NCBI GenBank assembly: GCA_900540885.1
Contig: UQHJ01000029.1
Location: forward strand, 1-28,111
Origin: an uncultured Prevotella sp.
GTDB taxonomy: Bacteria; Bacteroidota; Bacteroidia; Bacteroidales; Bacteroidaceae
DNA length: 28,111 bases
Reading direction: 5' to 3'
Shown here: positions 1 through 7,524 of the stretch, one piece after another
How the letters are laid out: each line of letters begins with the position of its first letter
Position numbering within the stretch: position 1 is the stretch's first letter
Notes under the pieces: model-generated
Databases searched by the model: none
What the model was told of the DNA's origin: nothing
The model's input: only the letters and a program-made list of their open reading frames with translations
Program-made: the position numbers and the translations under genes

Positions 1-136
1 TCGTATGTTTCATTTTTCTAAATGATTGATATTCAATTACTTTATAACAAAAAATGAAACATGAAAGATAAATCAAAAGTTCTGAAAATGTATGGATATT
101 ATGTGAGATAATTTGCAGTTTATCGGTTCTTATCTG

Positions 137-175
137 CTCAAGTTTTTAGAGAAAACTTGAGTATAAATTTTTATT
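137..175 (+). terminator. Probable intrinsic terminator of an upstream gene
   Basis: A perfect 10-bp stem (137-146 with 152-161) closes a 5-nt loop and is followed on the plus strand by an AT-rich run with five T. The gene it would serve must end to the left of the window, because nothing coding precedes it here. Confidence 0.5.
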
Positions 176-355
176 GTGTCTCTGCTTGTAAGGTTGGTTC
201 ATTCGCTCTTGTACTTTATTCTTAATTCGTATTGCCGTATCAATATATAGTTGGTGCGTGGTGACAGATATTGATTATAGTTGCTAATTTATTAATTAGA
301 ATAGAGTGTATAGGTTAACGATGCTTTAATTAAAATGCTTTTTCGGCTTGAGGGG

Positions 356-385
356 TTGGCGTGACTATGACTTTTTGTATCTTTG
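356..385 (+). promoter_or_regulatory. Promoter of the exported Gly/Asn/Arg-rich protein gene
   Basis: TATCTTTG at 378-385 matches the Bacteroidetes -7 consensus TAnnTTTG. TTGG at 356-359, 18 bp upstream, can serve as the -33 element. Transcription would start near 390, leaving a leader of about 150 nt, long compared with other genes in the window. Confidence 0.6.
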
Positions 386-501
386 CGCCATATACATACG
401 AAGGTGATACGTGTGGTATGGTGCAAATAGATATTGAAAACTGCTCGTATAGGTGCGCATGCTTCGTGTGTTTGACCGATTACATTAATAATGAAATGAA
501 A

Positions 502-515
502 GGTGTGAAAACACC
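502..515 (+). promoter_or_regulatory. Small GNRA-type hairpin in the 5' leader
   Basis: GGTGT at 502-506 and ACACC at 511-515 pair around a GAAA tetraloop, 23 nt before the start codon at 539. GNRA loops are stable and often take part in tertiary contacts. The stem is only 5 bp, so a role in translation control is speculative. Confidence 0.3.
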
Positions 516-538
516 AACTTAACAACGAAGATTAAGCA

Positions 539-1432
539 ATGAAAAGAATATTTTTTACGTTATTGCTGTTGTTTAGTGTACTCTGTGGCGCTAAGGCAAT
601 GGATTATGAAGAAGCTCGAGATAGAGCATGGTTCTTAACTGATAAGATGGCTTATGAGTTAAATTTGACACCAGACCAATGCGAACGTGCTTATCAGATA
701 AATCTGGACTATTTGATGAGTGTACGTACCGCTTCTGATTGCGTAGGAGAGTATTGGCGTTTCCGTGATGTAGATTTACGCTGCATATTGTTCGATTGGC
801 AATATAACTTGTATCGCACGCTTGACTACTTCTTCCGTCCTTTGCGCTGGTATGAGGCTCGTTGGTATTACCCTATGTTTGATCACTATCGCTATGGCTA
901 TTACTATTTCAATCGACCAACAGTGTATGTGAGCTATCGCGGAGGTATGTGGGCACGTCGTGGACATAACGCACCAAGTCCGTATCTCGCAATGCGTCCT
1001 AATCATGGGGTCGGAATGCGCGACCAGTATAAGCGGGGTTGGGTAGGCGGAAATCCTTCACCACGTCCGCTGCAACCTAATAATGGTTTCCGTTCCGATG
1101 TTTCCAATAAAGGCAATGGACGCCCCGAAGGTCGTCCTAGGTCTAATAATGGCAGTACTCCTAATAATAGAGGTAATAATAGAGGTCCGTTTGAAGGAAG
1201 TCGTCCATCTACATCGCGTGGCGACTTTGGTGGAAGAGGAGGTAATAACCGACAGGGACATAATAATACTCAGTTAGGCGGTTTCCGTGATGGGTATACT
1301 AATTACCGTCAGACGGGAAATGGTGGTAGTGTAGGTAATAGCCGAGGATCGGTATCTCCTACTAATACACGAGGCACTGGAAATACAACAAGGTCAAGCT
1401 CACGCTCGGGAAGAGTATTTGGCGGTAGATAA
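539..1432 (+). CDS. Exported protein with conserved aromatic N-terminal domain and Gly/Asn/Arg/Ser-rich tail, function unknown
   Basis: 297 residues. An N-terminal signal peptide (basic start, leucine-rich core, cleavage probably after the Ala-Lys-Ala near residue 20) indicates export. Residues about 21-130 form a compact domain rich in Tyr, Trp, Phe and Arg; its opening resembles small exported Bacteroidales proteins that begin with a 'FLTDKMAYELNL' helix, followed by a 'LFDWQYN' block. I recognise this as a family common in Bacteroides and Prevotella but know of no assigned function. From about residue 150 to the end the protein is low complexity, dominated by Gly, Asn, Arg and Ser with RGG-like pieces, and is probably disordered. 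The gene stands alone: its own promoter lies upstream and a strong hairpin terminator follows. Start choice is supported by the signal peptide. Confidence 0.75.
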   Translation: MKRIFFTLLLLFSVLCGAKAMDYEEARDRAWFLTDKMAYELNLTPDQCERAYQINLDYLMSVRTASDCVGEYWRFRDVDLRCILFDWQYNLYRTLDYFFRPLRWYEARWYYPMFDHYRYGYYYFNRPTVYVSYRGGMWARRGHNAPSPYLAMRPNHGVGMRDQYKRGWVGGNPSPRPLQPNNGFRSDVSNKGNGRPEGRPRSNNGSTPNNRGNNRGPFEGSRPSTSRGDFGGRGGNNRQGHNNTQLGGFRDGYTNYRQTGNGGSVGNSRGSVSPTNTRGTGNTTRSSSRSGRVFGGR

Positions 1433-1441
1433 TATAACGTT

Positions 1442-1482
1442 AAGGGTGTTCTATAAAGGAGTTTCCTTTTTAGAATGCCCTT
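1442..1482 (+). terminator. Intrinsic terminator after the exported protein gene
   Basis: Arms 1442-1452 and 1472-1482 pair over 11 positions with two G-U wobbles, and an inner AAAGGA/TCCTTT stem (1455-1460 with 1464-1469) continues the helix. There is no long U-tract after it, so efficiency is uncertain. Confidence 0.6.
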
Positions 1483-1569
1483 GATTGTTGTGTGAGGAGT
1501 AAGTCAAACTCTTTGTTGAGAGCTTTAAAACAAAATTTAATAACTCTGTAACAAAAAGTAAAAAGCTAC

Positions 1570-1600
1570 TTGCTTAAATGCGTTAAAAAGCATACCTTTG
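1570..1600 (+). promoter_or_regulatory. Promoter of the ThiE/TenI-family gene
   Basis: TACCTTTG at 1593-1600 is a perfect -7 element, and TTG at 1570-1572 lies 20 bp upstream as the -33 element. The predicted leader is about 16 nt and agrees with the start codon at 1623. Confidence 0.7.
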
Positions 1601-1622
1601 CACACAAATTGGAAGTTGCATT

Positions 1623-2228
1623 ATGAAACTGATATTAATGACCACTCCGTACTTCTTCGTAGAGGAACATCAAATAATTAATGCTCTCTTTGATGAAGGA
1701 CTCGAAATACTACATTTGCGTAAGCCAGAAACGGAGCCTGTCTATTCAGAACGTTTGCTTACACTTATAGATGAAAGTTATCGTAAGCGCATTGTGGTGC
1801 ATGACCATTTTTATTTAAAGAATGAATATAACCTAAAGGGCATACACTTAAATCAGCGTAACCCAGAGTTGCCGCCTAAGTATAAGGGACACCTATCGTG
1901 TTCGTGTCGTACAGAGCAGGAAGTGACTCAGCATAAGAAAGCTTGTGATTATGTATTTCTATCGCCTTTGTTTGATACATCGACGGGTGAACTCACAACG
2001 GATTTAAGCCCAAGTAAACTTCGAGATATGGCGCGTCGAAAGGTGATTGATCGCAAGGTTATGGCTTTTGGTGGTGTAGGTCTAAATAATGTGTCGAGCC
2101 TAAAGGATTATGGTTTTGGCGGGGTTGTAATATTGGGCGATATATGGAATCGCTTCAGTATTCACAGTACACAAGACTTTAAGGACCTTATTCAACACTT
2201 TCGCAAGTTACGCAAGGCGGTAGAGTAA
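1623..2228 (+). CDS. Thiamine-phosphate synthase-like protein (ThiE/TenI family)
   Basis: 201 residues, the usual size for this TIM-barrel family. ThiE joins HMP-pyrophosphate and thiazole phosphate to give thiamine phosphate; TenI relatives act on the thiazole moiety. Visible signatures are HLRKP near residue 31 (ThiE has QLR-K), GIHLNQ near 73, the SPLFD phosphate-loop region near 114, and AFGGVG near 148 matching the family's A(I/F)GGI strand. Several catalytic-region residues differ from classical ThiE: the GxSxH motif reads SCSCR, and the glycine before the Pro-Leu-Phe loop is Ser. No other thiamine genes lie nearby. TenI-like or divergent ThiE activity is therefore equally possible. It has its own promoter and a short leader, and is probably monocistronic. 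Confidence 0.7.
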   Translation: MKLILMTTPYFFVEEHQIINALFDEGLEILHLRKPETEPVYSERLLTLIDESYRKRIVVHDHFYLKNEYNLKGIHLNQRNPELPPKYKGHLSCSCRTEQEVTQHKKACDYVFLSPLFDTSTGELTTDLSPSKLRDMARRKVIDRKVMAFGGVGLNNVSSLKDYGFGGVVILGDIWNRFSIHSTQDFKDLIQHFRKLRKAVE

Positions 2229-2268
2229 TGCTTGTTATGCCTTGGCGTGGCGAATATTCGTCAAATTG

Positions 2269-2300
2269 TTGTCTAAGGCTGATGCTTAGTAATATCATTG
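2269..2300 (+). promoter_or_regulatory. Weak candidate promoter of prs
   Basis: TATCATTG at 2293-2300 matches TAnnTTTG with one mismatch, and TTG at 2269-2271 lies 21 bp upstream. It sits in the 106-nt gap before prs and would give a leader of about 30 nt. Confidence 0.35.
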
Positions 2301-2334
2301 AACACCTTTAATAACAATCACATATACAAAAACA

Positions 2335-3270
2335 ATGAACAACAACTCTTTTATGGTCTTTTCGGGAACAGCATCTCGATATTTGGCTGAAAAGATTTGT
2401 GAGGAACTTAGCTGCCCGCTGGGAAACCTCACGGTAACAAAATTTGCTGACGGCGAATTTGAAGTTTGCTACGAAGAGAGTATCCGTGGTCGTGATGTAT
2501 TCCTGGTACAGAGCACCTTCCCCAATTCAGACAATTTGATGGAACTGCTCCTTATGGTTGACGCTGCTAAGCGTGCTTCAGCTCGTAGCATTTGTGCTGT
2601 AGTTCCTTATTTTGGTTGGGCACGCCAAGACCGCAAGAGCAAACCTCGTGTAAGTATTGGCGCAAAGCTTGTTGCTGACCTTTTGAGCGTAGCAGGTATC
2701 GATCGTTTGATGACGATGGACCTTCATGCTGATCAAGAGCAGGGCTTCTTTGACGTGCCAGTTGATCACCTCTATGCTTCAACTGTTATGTTGCCATACA
2801 TTAAGAGCTTGAATTTGAAGAACCTTTGCATTGCTTCACCTGACGTAGGTGGTTCAAAGCGTGCCGCTTCTTATGCTAAGTATCTTGACTGTCCTATGGT
2901 GCTTTGCAATAAGAGCCGTAAAAAGGCTAATGAAGTAGCAGACATGCAGATCATAGGCGACGTAGAAGGTATGGACGTTGTATTGGTTGACGATATTGTT
3001 GATACAGCTGGTACAATTACGAAGGCTGCTGATTTAATCATGTCGCGTGGTGCGAATAGCGTTCGTGCAATTGCAAGCCACTGCATTATGTCAGGTCCTG
3101 CTGATGAGCGCGTTGCTGCTTCAGCATTGAAGGAAATGGTGTTTACTGATAGTATTCCTTATCGTGGTACTTGTGATAAGGTAAAGGAACTCTCTGTAAG
3201 CGGTATGTTGGCTGAAACGATTCGTCGCGTAATGGAGAATGAGAGCATTTCTTCTCAGTATCTTATTTAA
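2335..3270 (+). CDS. prs: Ribose-phosphate pyrophosphokinase (PRPP synthetase)
   Basis: 311 residues, the standard class I length. The enzyme makes PRPP from ribose 5-phosphate and ATP in the cytoplasm, feeding purine, pyrimidine, NAD, histidine and tryptophan synthesis. Features seen: the ATP-site segment FGWARQDRKSKPR (residues 93-105), catalytic His131 in MDLHADQEQGFF, the flexible-loop region with KSRKKANE near 193-200, and the PRPP-binding loop LVDDIVDTAGT at about 217-227. All key motifs are intact. The gene is flanked by a weak candidate promoter and a long perfect terminator hairpin, so it is probably transcribed alone. Confidence 0.97.
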   Translation: MNNNSFMVFSGTASRYLAEKICEELSCPLGNLTVTKFADGEFEVCYEESIRGRDVFLVQSTFPNSDNLMELLLMVDAAKRASARSICAVVPYFGWARQDRKSKPRVSIGAKLVADLLSVAGIDRLMTMDLHADQEQGFFDVPVDHLYASTVMLPYIKSLNLKNLCIASPDVGGSKRAASYAKYLDCPMVLCNKSRKKANEVADMQIIGDVEGMDVVLVDDIVDTAGTITKAADLIMSRGANSVRAIASHCIMSGPADERVAASALKEMVFTDSIPYRGTCDKVKELSVSGMLAETIRRVMENESISSQYLI

Positions 3271-3296
3271 TTTGTTACTTTAATTAAATCAGATAA

Positions 3297-3337
3297 AAAG
3301 GCTTAATAATCAGCGTTGAACTGATTATTAAGCCTTT
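3297..3337 (+). terminator. prs terminator
   Basis: A perfect 17-bp stem (3297-3313 with 3321-3337) encloses a 7-nt loop and ends in a T run. The flanking A-rich and T-rich sequences could let it act in both directions. Confidence 0.85.
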
Positions 3338-3447
3338 CCTATTTATCTTGTATTTTGTGTGTCTAATTTGTGGCAATTGTGTCGTGTCTCTTGTTGTATC
3401 GTTCGCCTTCAGCGCCATAAATTGAATTTACATTTTTGTAAATAAAA

Positions 3448-3479
3448 TTTGGTGGGTTCAAACTAATATACTACATTTG
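3448..3479 (+). promoter_or_regulatory. Promoter of tRNA-Gly
   Basis: TTTG at 3448-3451, a 20-bp spacer, and TACATTTG at 3472-3479 form a full-consensus Bacteroidetes promoter 12 nt before the mature tRNA 5' end. Confidence 0.8.
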
Positions 3480-3491
3480 CATACAGAAAAT

Positions 3492-3564
3492 GCGGTAGTA
3501 GCTCAGTTGGTAGAGCATGAGCTTCCCAAGCTCAGGGTCGCGGGTTCGAACCCCGTTTACCGCT
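3492..3564 (+). tRNA. tRNA-Gly (anticodon CCC)
   Basis: A full cloverleaf can be drawn. The acceptor stem is 3492-3498 with 3557-3563 (one G-U), the anticodon stem 3518-3522 with 3530-3534, and the loop TTCCCAA places CCC at 3525-3527. The T arm has the TTCGAAC loop. The discriminator base is T and no CCA is encoded. It reads the codon GGG. The downstream antiporter gene begins only 40 nt later. Confidence 0.93.
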
Positions 3565-3604
3565 CTGTTAAAACGTTAGAACCAACTTTTTAAAAAATAG
3601 CGTT

Positions 3605-5005
3605 ATGGCTGTAGTGTTATTAGCAATTATGCTTGTCGGCCTTTTGTTGATTGCAACAGAATCAGTTAATCACATTAACAAAGCTGCTGTTGCAATGTTT
3701 TTTGGCGTTACATGTTGGTTAATCTATATTGCTTATGGTTCGGACTTTGTGCAGTCGATACATGCGACTGATTATGCAGCCTTTCTCCAAAAGAATGCTC
3801 AGAACTCTTTGTCTATTAAGCAATTTATAGCTTCCTCTCTCTTCTTTAAGTACATCGTTCAAAGTGCCAATATCGTATTGTTTCTGTTGGCTACTACTTG
3901 TATCGTTGAGGTACTCCATAATAATGGTTGCTTTGACTTTTTAGCAGAATGGATCAAAACACGTCGTCCGCGTAAGTTGTTGTGGACATTGGCCTTTTTT
4001 ACTTTTATCGTCTCGGCTAATTTGGACAATTTGGCTACGGTTGTGTTGCTCTTGTCAATTATTCACCCCCTGTTGCAAAGTGAGAAGCAAAGGCGCATTT
4101 ATGGTGCAGTGATTATATTAGCTGCCAATTGCGGTGGGGCTATTACGGTGATTGGCGACATGACGAGCCTTAAACTTTGGAATGAAGGTTTAGTGACTCC
4201 TTCTACTTATTTTCTAACTCTTTTGCTTCCTATTTGTGCGGCATTAGTTACAATGTTATTGTTGCTAATGCGTAATTTACCTTCTCGCGTGGAGTTTGCA
4301 TTAGACAGACTTCCATACAGAGGAGACGATACGTTGTTAACACGTCCGCAGCGTTTGTTGATGCTCTTTGTAGGTATTGGTGGGCTTTGGTTTATTCCAA
4401 GTTTTCATCGCATCACATTGTTGCCACCTTTTGTCGGGGCTTTGTGTGTGTTAGCACTTCTATGGATGGTCAATGAGTTGTGTAATCGCCAATTATTGGG
4501 AAGTGATAAGATGGTATTGCGTCGTTTGCCAATGGCCCTGCAGTATGCTAATTTGCAGAATTTGCTTTACTTCGTAGGCTTGACCTTGATGTTTGGCGCC
4601 GTAGCTGAAACGGGCTTGTTGCGACAACTCTATGATTGGCTGACAAAGAGTGAAGGCAATATTTATTTTATAGGTATATTAAGTACAGCTTTCGCTGCGC
4701 TATTTGGTAACGTACCGACACTATTAGGTGGAGTAGAGGTGTTTCATCAAAGTAATGTGGTACACTTTGCAGAGCTAATAGGAACGAATGGTTACTTTTG
4801 GCCATTGTTGAGTTATACGACGGCAATGGGGGGCTCGATGCTGCTTACAAGTAGTATTGCTGGTGTGTTATTGATGCGCATGGAGGATATAAGCTATGCT
4901 TGGTATCTAAAACATGTAGCGCCAAAGGTGTTGGCAGGCTTCTGTGTCGGTTTTGTGCTGCTGATACTGATAATCCAAGGTGTTATTTGGATTAATCAAG
5001 TATAG
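3605..5005 (+). CDS. nhaD: NhaD-family sodium/proton antiporter
   Basis: 466 residues and about 12 hydrophobic membrane segments. NhaD-type carriers (ion transporter superfamily) exchange cytoplasmic sodium or lithium for protons across the inner membrane. Diagnostic stretches are the first half-site SANLDNLATVV at about residues 137-147, with Asp141 in a membrane segment, and NCGGAITVIGDMTSLKLW at about 175-192, matching the NhaD block 'GGAWSPIGDVTT-MLW'. A second polar membrane segment, FGNVPTLLGG, lies near 364. The gene starts 40 nt after tRNA-Gly with no room for its own promoter, so it probably shares the tRNA promoter. pfkA follows after 63 nt without a terminator between them. Exact ion specificity is not readable from sequence. 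Confidence 0.8.
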   Translation: MAVVLLAIMLVGLLLIATESVNHINKAAVAMFFGVTCWLIYIAYGSDFVQSIHATDYAAFLQKNAQNSLSIKQFIASSLFFKYIVQSANIVLFLLATTCIVEVLHNNGCFDFLAEWIKTRRPRKLLWTLAFFTFIVSANLDNLATVVLLLSIIHPLLQSEKQRRIYGAVIILAANCGGAITVIGDMTSLKLWNEGLVTPSTYFLTLLLPICAALVTMLLLLMRNLPSRVEFALDRLPYRGDDTLLTRPQRLLMLFVGIGGLWFIPSFHRITLLPPFVGALCVLALLWMVNELCNRQLLGSDKMVLRRLPMALQYANLQNLLYFVGLTLMFGAVAETGLLRQLYDWLTKSEGNIYFIGILSTAFAALFGNVPTLLGGVEVFHQSNVVHFAELIGTNGYFWPLLSYTTAMGGSMLLTSSIAGVLLMRMEDISYAWYLKHVAPKVLAGFCVGFVLLILIIQGVIWINQV

Positions 5006-5019
5006 TCTTTTTGTTCGTA

Positions 5020-5027
5020 TATGTTTG
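5020..5027 (+). promoter_or_regulatory. Possible -7 element for pfkA
   Basis: TATGTTTG matches TAnnTTTG, but no -33 TTTG lies at the right distance. If used, transcription would start near 5032, after the upstream ATG at 5021, which favours translation from 5069. Confidence 0.3.
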
Positions 5028-5068
5028 GGCAAAATGTTTATGAAAAGAATTTCAAAGATTATAATATA

Positions 5069-6046
5069 ATGGGTAAAATAAGATGTGTGGGCGTGCTCAC
5101 CTCTGGAGGTGATGCGCCTGGCATGAATGCTGCCATTCGTGCTGTGACTCGTAGCGGAATATGCAATGGCTATAAGGTTAAAGGTATTTATCGTGGTTAT
5201 GATGGTTTAATTCATGACGAGGTAAAGCCTTTTACGACTGAAGACGTAAGTAACATTATTCAAACGGGCGGTACAATATTGCGCACAGCACGCTCGAAGG
5301 AGTTTGAAACAGCTGCTGGTCGTAAGATGGCTTATGAAACGCTTCGTAAGGAATCAATTGACGCACTGATTGTAATTGGTGGTAATGGCTCGTTAACGGG
5401 TGCCATGAAATTGGCTGAGGAGTATGACTTCCCTTGCATTGGACTGCCAGGTACGATTGATAACGACTTGTATGGTACTGATAGCACGATAGGCTATGAC
5501 ACAACGCTCAACACGATTACGCAGTGCGTTGATAAGATACGTGATACTGCGACTTCGCATGAGCGCATCTTCTTTGTTGAGGTAATGGGACGCGATGCAG
5601 GATTTTTAGCTCAGAATAGTGCGATTGCTGCTGGTGCTGAGGCTGCGATTATTCCTGAAGATACTACGGGTAGCGATCAGTTGATTGAATTTATGGAACG
5701 TGGTATTCGTAAGAGTAAGAAGAGTTGTATCGTGATTGTAAGCGAAAGTCCGAAGTGTGGTGCGATGTATTATGCAGAACGCGTAAATAAGGAGTATCCA
5801 AACTTTGACGTTCGTGTATCAATTCTTGGTCATTTACAGCGTGGTGGTAGCCCTTCTGCTCGTGACCGTATATTGGCTTCACAAGTGGGGGTCGGTGCGA
5901 TCGAAGCCTTGGTGCAAGGCCAACGCAATGTGATGGTAGGCGTGCGCAATAATGAAGTCGTGTACGTTCCATTCGTCGATGCTATTGGCAAACGAAAGGT
6001 AATGGATAAGAAACTGATTAAAGTGCTTGACGAACTTAGCATTTAG
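5069..6046 (+). CDS. pfkA: ATP-type 6-phosphofructokinase
   Basis: 325 residues from this start, matching bacterial PfkA (about 320). An upstream in-frame ATG at 5021 would add 16 residues with no family counterpart. The enzyme phosphorylates fructose 6-phosphate to the 1,6-bisphosphate in glycolysis. Seen: the GVLTSGGDAPGMNAAIRAV phosphate loop (8-26), LPGTIDND (126-133) with catalytic Asp131, MGRDAGF (173-179), and HLQRGGSPSARDR near 266. Gly107 in GGNGS and Gly128 in LPGTIDND are the residues that favour ATP over pyrophosphate. The Asp that usually precedes Gly107 (E. coli Asp103, a magnesium ligand) is Asn106, an unusual change. A near-perfect terminator follows. A decayed copy of its 3' end lies at 7379-7437. 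Confidence 0.95.
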   Translation: MGKIRCVGVLTSGGDAPGMNAAIRAVTRSGICNGYKVKGIYRGYDGLIHDEVKPFTTEDVSNIIQTGGTILRTARSKEFETAAGRKMAYETLRKESIDALIVIGGNGSLTGAMKLAEEYDFPCIGLPGTIDNDLYGTDSTIGYDTTLNTITQCVDKIRDTATSHERIFFVEVMGRDAGFLAQNSAIAAGAEAAIIPEDTTGSDQLIEFMERGIRKSKKSCIVIVSESPKCGAMYYAERVNKEYPNFDVRVSILGHLQRGGSPSARDRILASQVGVGAIEALVQGQRNVMVGVRNNEVVYVPFVDAIGKRKVMDKKLIKVLDELSI

Positions 6047-6074
6047 TCCTTTCGTGTGCAAGTTAGGAATACAA

Positions 6075-6118
6075 AGTTGGCAAGTAAAGGTGTGTGCACT
6101 TTTACTTGTCAGCTTTTT
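6075..6118 (+). terminator. pfkA terminator
   Basis: An 18-bp stem (6075-6092 with 6097-6114, a few G-U pairs) closes a TGTG loop and runs straight into a T tract. A diverged version of this hairpin recurs at 7456-7506. Confidence 0.9.
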
Positions 6119-6181
6119 ATTTGTGACTAATCGTTCGATTAAAACAGAGAAAACAAAAAGTCTGAAATAAAAAAGACTATT

Positions 6182-7354
6182 ATGCAATCAACTGATACTG
6201 GAATGAAGCTAGATCAGATACTATCATTGTTGTCACTTACATTTGCAGCGTTTATTTTCAATACTTCAGAGTTTATTCCTATAGGACTTTTGACTGATAT
6301 TCGTAATGACTTTGGACTGACGGAGCAGTCGGTAGGTATGCTTATATCTATTTATGCATGGGCCGTTATGTTGCTCTCACTTCCTTTGATGCTTATGGTG
6401 TCGAAACTGGAAATGAAGCGCTTGATGTTGGGCTTGTTGGCTTTTTTTACGATATTTCAAGTTACGTCTTTCTTATCAACAAGTTTTACGATGTTGGTGC
6501 TATCGCGTGTAGGTGTTGCGTGTACACATGCTATCTTTTGGTCGATTGTGTCGCCTATGGCTGTTCGTATAGTTCCCGATCGATTTCGTTCTGTGGCTTT
6601 GAGTATGGTTGTGACAGGGTCTTCTGTTGCAATGATATTAGGTATGCCTTTGGGCAGAATTATAGGTCTACATGTTGGTTGGCGAATGACGTTTCTAAGT
6701 ATTGGTGCTTTTTCAGCTTTAACGCTTCTATATTCGTTCTTTAAACTTCCTTTGTTGCCAAGTCGTGGTGGCTTTTCTCCTCGCAAGTTGCCCGAACTGC
6801 TTCGTAGCAAAGGGGTGGTTGGGCTTTATATATTCACGTTGCTTGTATCTACAGCTTATTATGTTAGTTATAGTTATATAGAACCTTTCTTGTCGCAGGT
6901 GGCTCAGATGCCCAATAGTATGATTACGACTACGTTGATAGTATTTGGGGCAGCAGGCTTTGTTGGCAGTTTGTTCTTCTCAATGTGCTATAATCGCAAT
7001 CGCTGCATCTTTATTTCAGCCGTGGTGCTTTTAATGGCATTCTGCTTGGTGTTGCTTACTCCTCTGTCATCAAGTGTATACTTGCTAATGCTTTTGTGTG
7101 CAGTGTGGGGAATGGCAGCGACGGCCTATAATGTAGCGATGCAGTCAAATATTATCCTAATCACATCAGCTGAGAGTACGTCTGTAGCCATGTCAATATT
7201 CTCGGGTATCTTTAATCTCGGTATAGGTTGTGGCGCCTTTGCTGGTGGTGCTATTTGTGAACACGCCTCTATTCGCTACATTGGCTATGCAGGTGCAATA
7301 TTGGCCTTTATAGGTTGGGGGTATTGGCAGCTACGATTAGGAAAACGTGTGTAA
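6182..7354 (+). CDS. sotB: SotB-like sugar efflux MFS transporter
   Basis: 390 residues, 12 predicted membrane helices, DHA1 branch of the major facilitator superfamily. It closely resembles E. coli SotB/YdeA along its length: AAFIFNTSEFIPIGLL in helix 1, SIYAWAVMLLSLPLML in helix 2, SRVGVACTHAIFWSI in helix 4, GMPLGRIIGLHVGWRMTFL in helix 5, and ALFSGIFNIG-like SIFSGIFNLGIGCGAF in helix 11. SotB exports arabinose and IPTG-like sugars; the natural substrate here is unknown. An alternative start, eight codons downstream at Met9, would place the helix closer to the N-terminus. The gene lies between the intact pfkA terminus and a degenerate second copy of that terminus, which suggests insertion or rearrangement at this site. 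No clear promoter is visible in the 63-nt gap after the pfkA terminator. Confidence 0.88.
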   Translation: MQSTDTGMKLDQILSLLSLTFAAFIFNTSEFIPIGLLTDIRNDFGLTEQSVGMLISIYAWAVMLLSLPLMLMVSKLEMKRLMLGLLAFFTIFQVTSFLSTSFTMLVLSRVGVACTHAIFWSIVSPMAVRIVPDRFRSVALSMVVTGSSVAMILGMPLGRIIGLHVGWRMTFLSIGAFSALTLLYSFFKLPLLPSRGGFSPRKLPELLRSKGVVGLYIFTLLVSTAYYVSYSYIEPFLSQVAQMPNSMITTTLIVFGAAGFVGSLFFSMCYNRNRCIFISAVVLLMAFCLVLLTPLSSSVYLLMLLCAVWGMAATAYNVAMQSNIILITSAESTSVAMSIFSGIFNLGIGCGAFAGGAICEHASIRYIGYAGAILAFIGWGYWQLRLGKRV

Positions 7355-7378
7355 TTGCGATGCCGCTTATGAAAGAAA

Positions 7379-7437
7379 GTTGATGCGATTGGCAAACAAT
7401 AAGCTTATTGAAGTTGCTTGAAGAGTTTAGCATTTAA
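7379..7437 (+). pseudogene. Decayed duplicate of the pfkA 3' end
   Basis: This non-coding stretch aligns with the last codons of pfkA (5975-6046). VDAIGK is encoded at 7379-7396, followed by an in-frame stop, an internal deletion of about a dozen bases, then NKLIEV, a one-base insertion, and LEEFSI plus stop. The functional gene reads VDAIGKRK...KKLIKVLDELSI. The nucleotide match includes 'GATTGGCAAAC' and 'TTAGCATTTA'. The downstream hairpin (7456-7506) also resembles the pfkA terminator. It is therefore a relic of a tandem pfkA copy or of a recombination event that brought in sotB. Confidence 0.75.
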
Positions 7438-7455
7438 TTCATATTGAAATAAAAA

Positions 7456-7507
7456 GGAAGTTGACAAGTATATACGTATATATGCACGTTATGCTTGCCA
7501 ACTTTCA
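7456..7507. terminator. Bidirectional terminator between sotB and tamB
   Basis: Arms 7456-7468 and 7494-7506 pair over 13 positions with one mismatch and one G-U. A TATATACGTATATA palindrome (7469-7482) occupies the loop. T-rich tracts follow on both strands, which suits these convergent genes. Confidence 0.75.
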
Positions 7508-7524
7508 TTTTTTGTAATTGTTTT

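Larger units (their letters stand above)
1..538. other. Non-coding region upstream of the first gene
   Basis: No convincing coding sequence is present; the AT-rich stretch has only short open frames with no recognisable protein. It contains a 13-bp perfect inverted repeat (5-17 with 50-62), a 10-bp hairpin at 137-161, a promoter at 356-385 and a small GAAA-loop hairpin at 502-515. The left part probably belongs to the 3' flank of a gene lying outside the window. Confidence 0.6.

Noticed and set aside
292..525. Open frame of 77 codons on the minus strand before the first gene
   Set aside because: It overlaps the promoter and leader of the gene at 539, has no recognisable domain, and shows no promoter of its own.
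5021..5068. Upstream ATG for pfkA
   Set aside because: The additional 16 residues precede the conserved start of the family, and a -7-like box overlaps this ATG.
5879..6187. 102-codon minus-strand open frame across the pfkA end
   Set aside because: It is antisense to pfkA and its terminator, and its product has no recognisable features.
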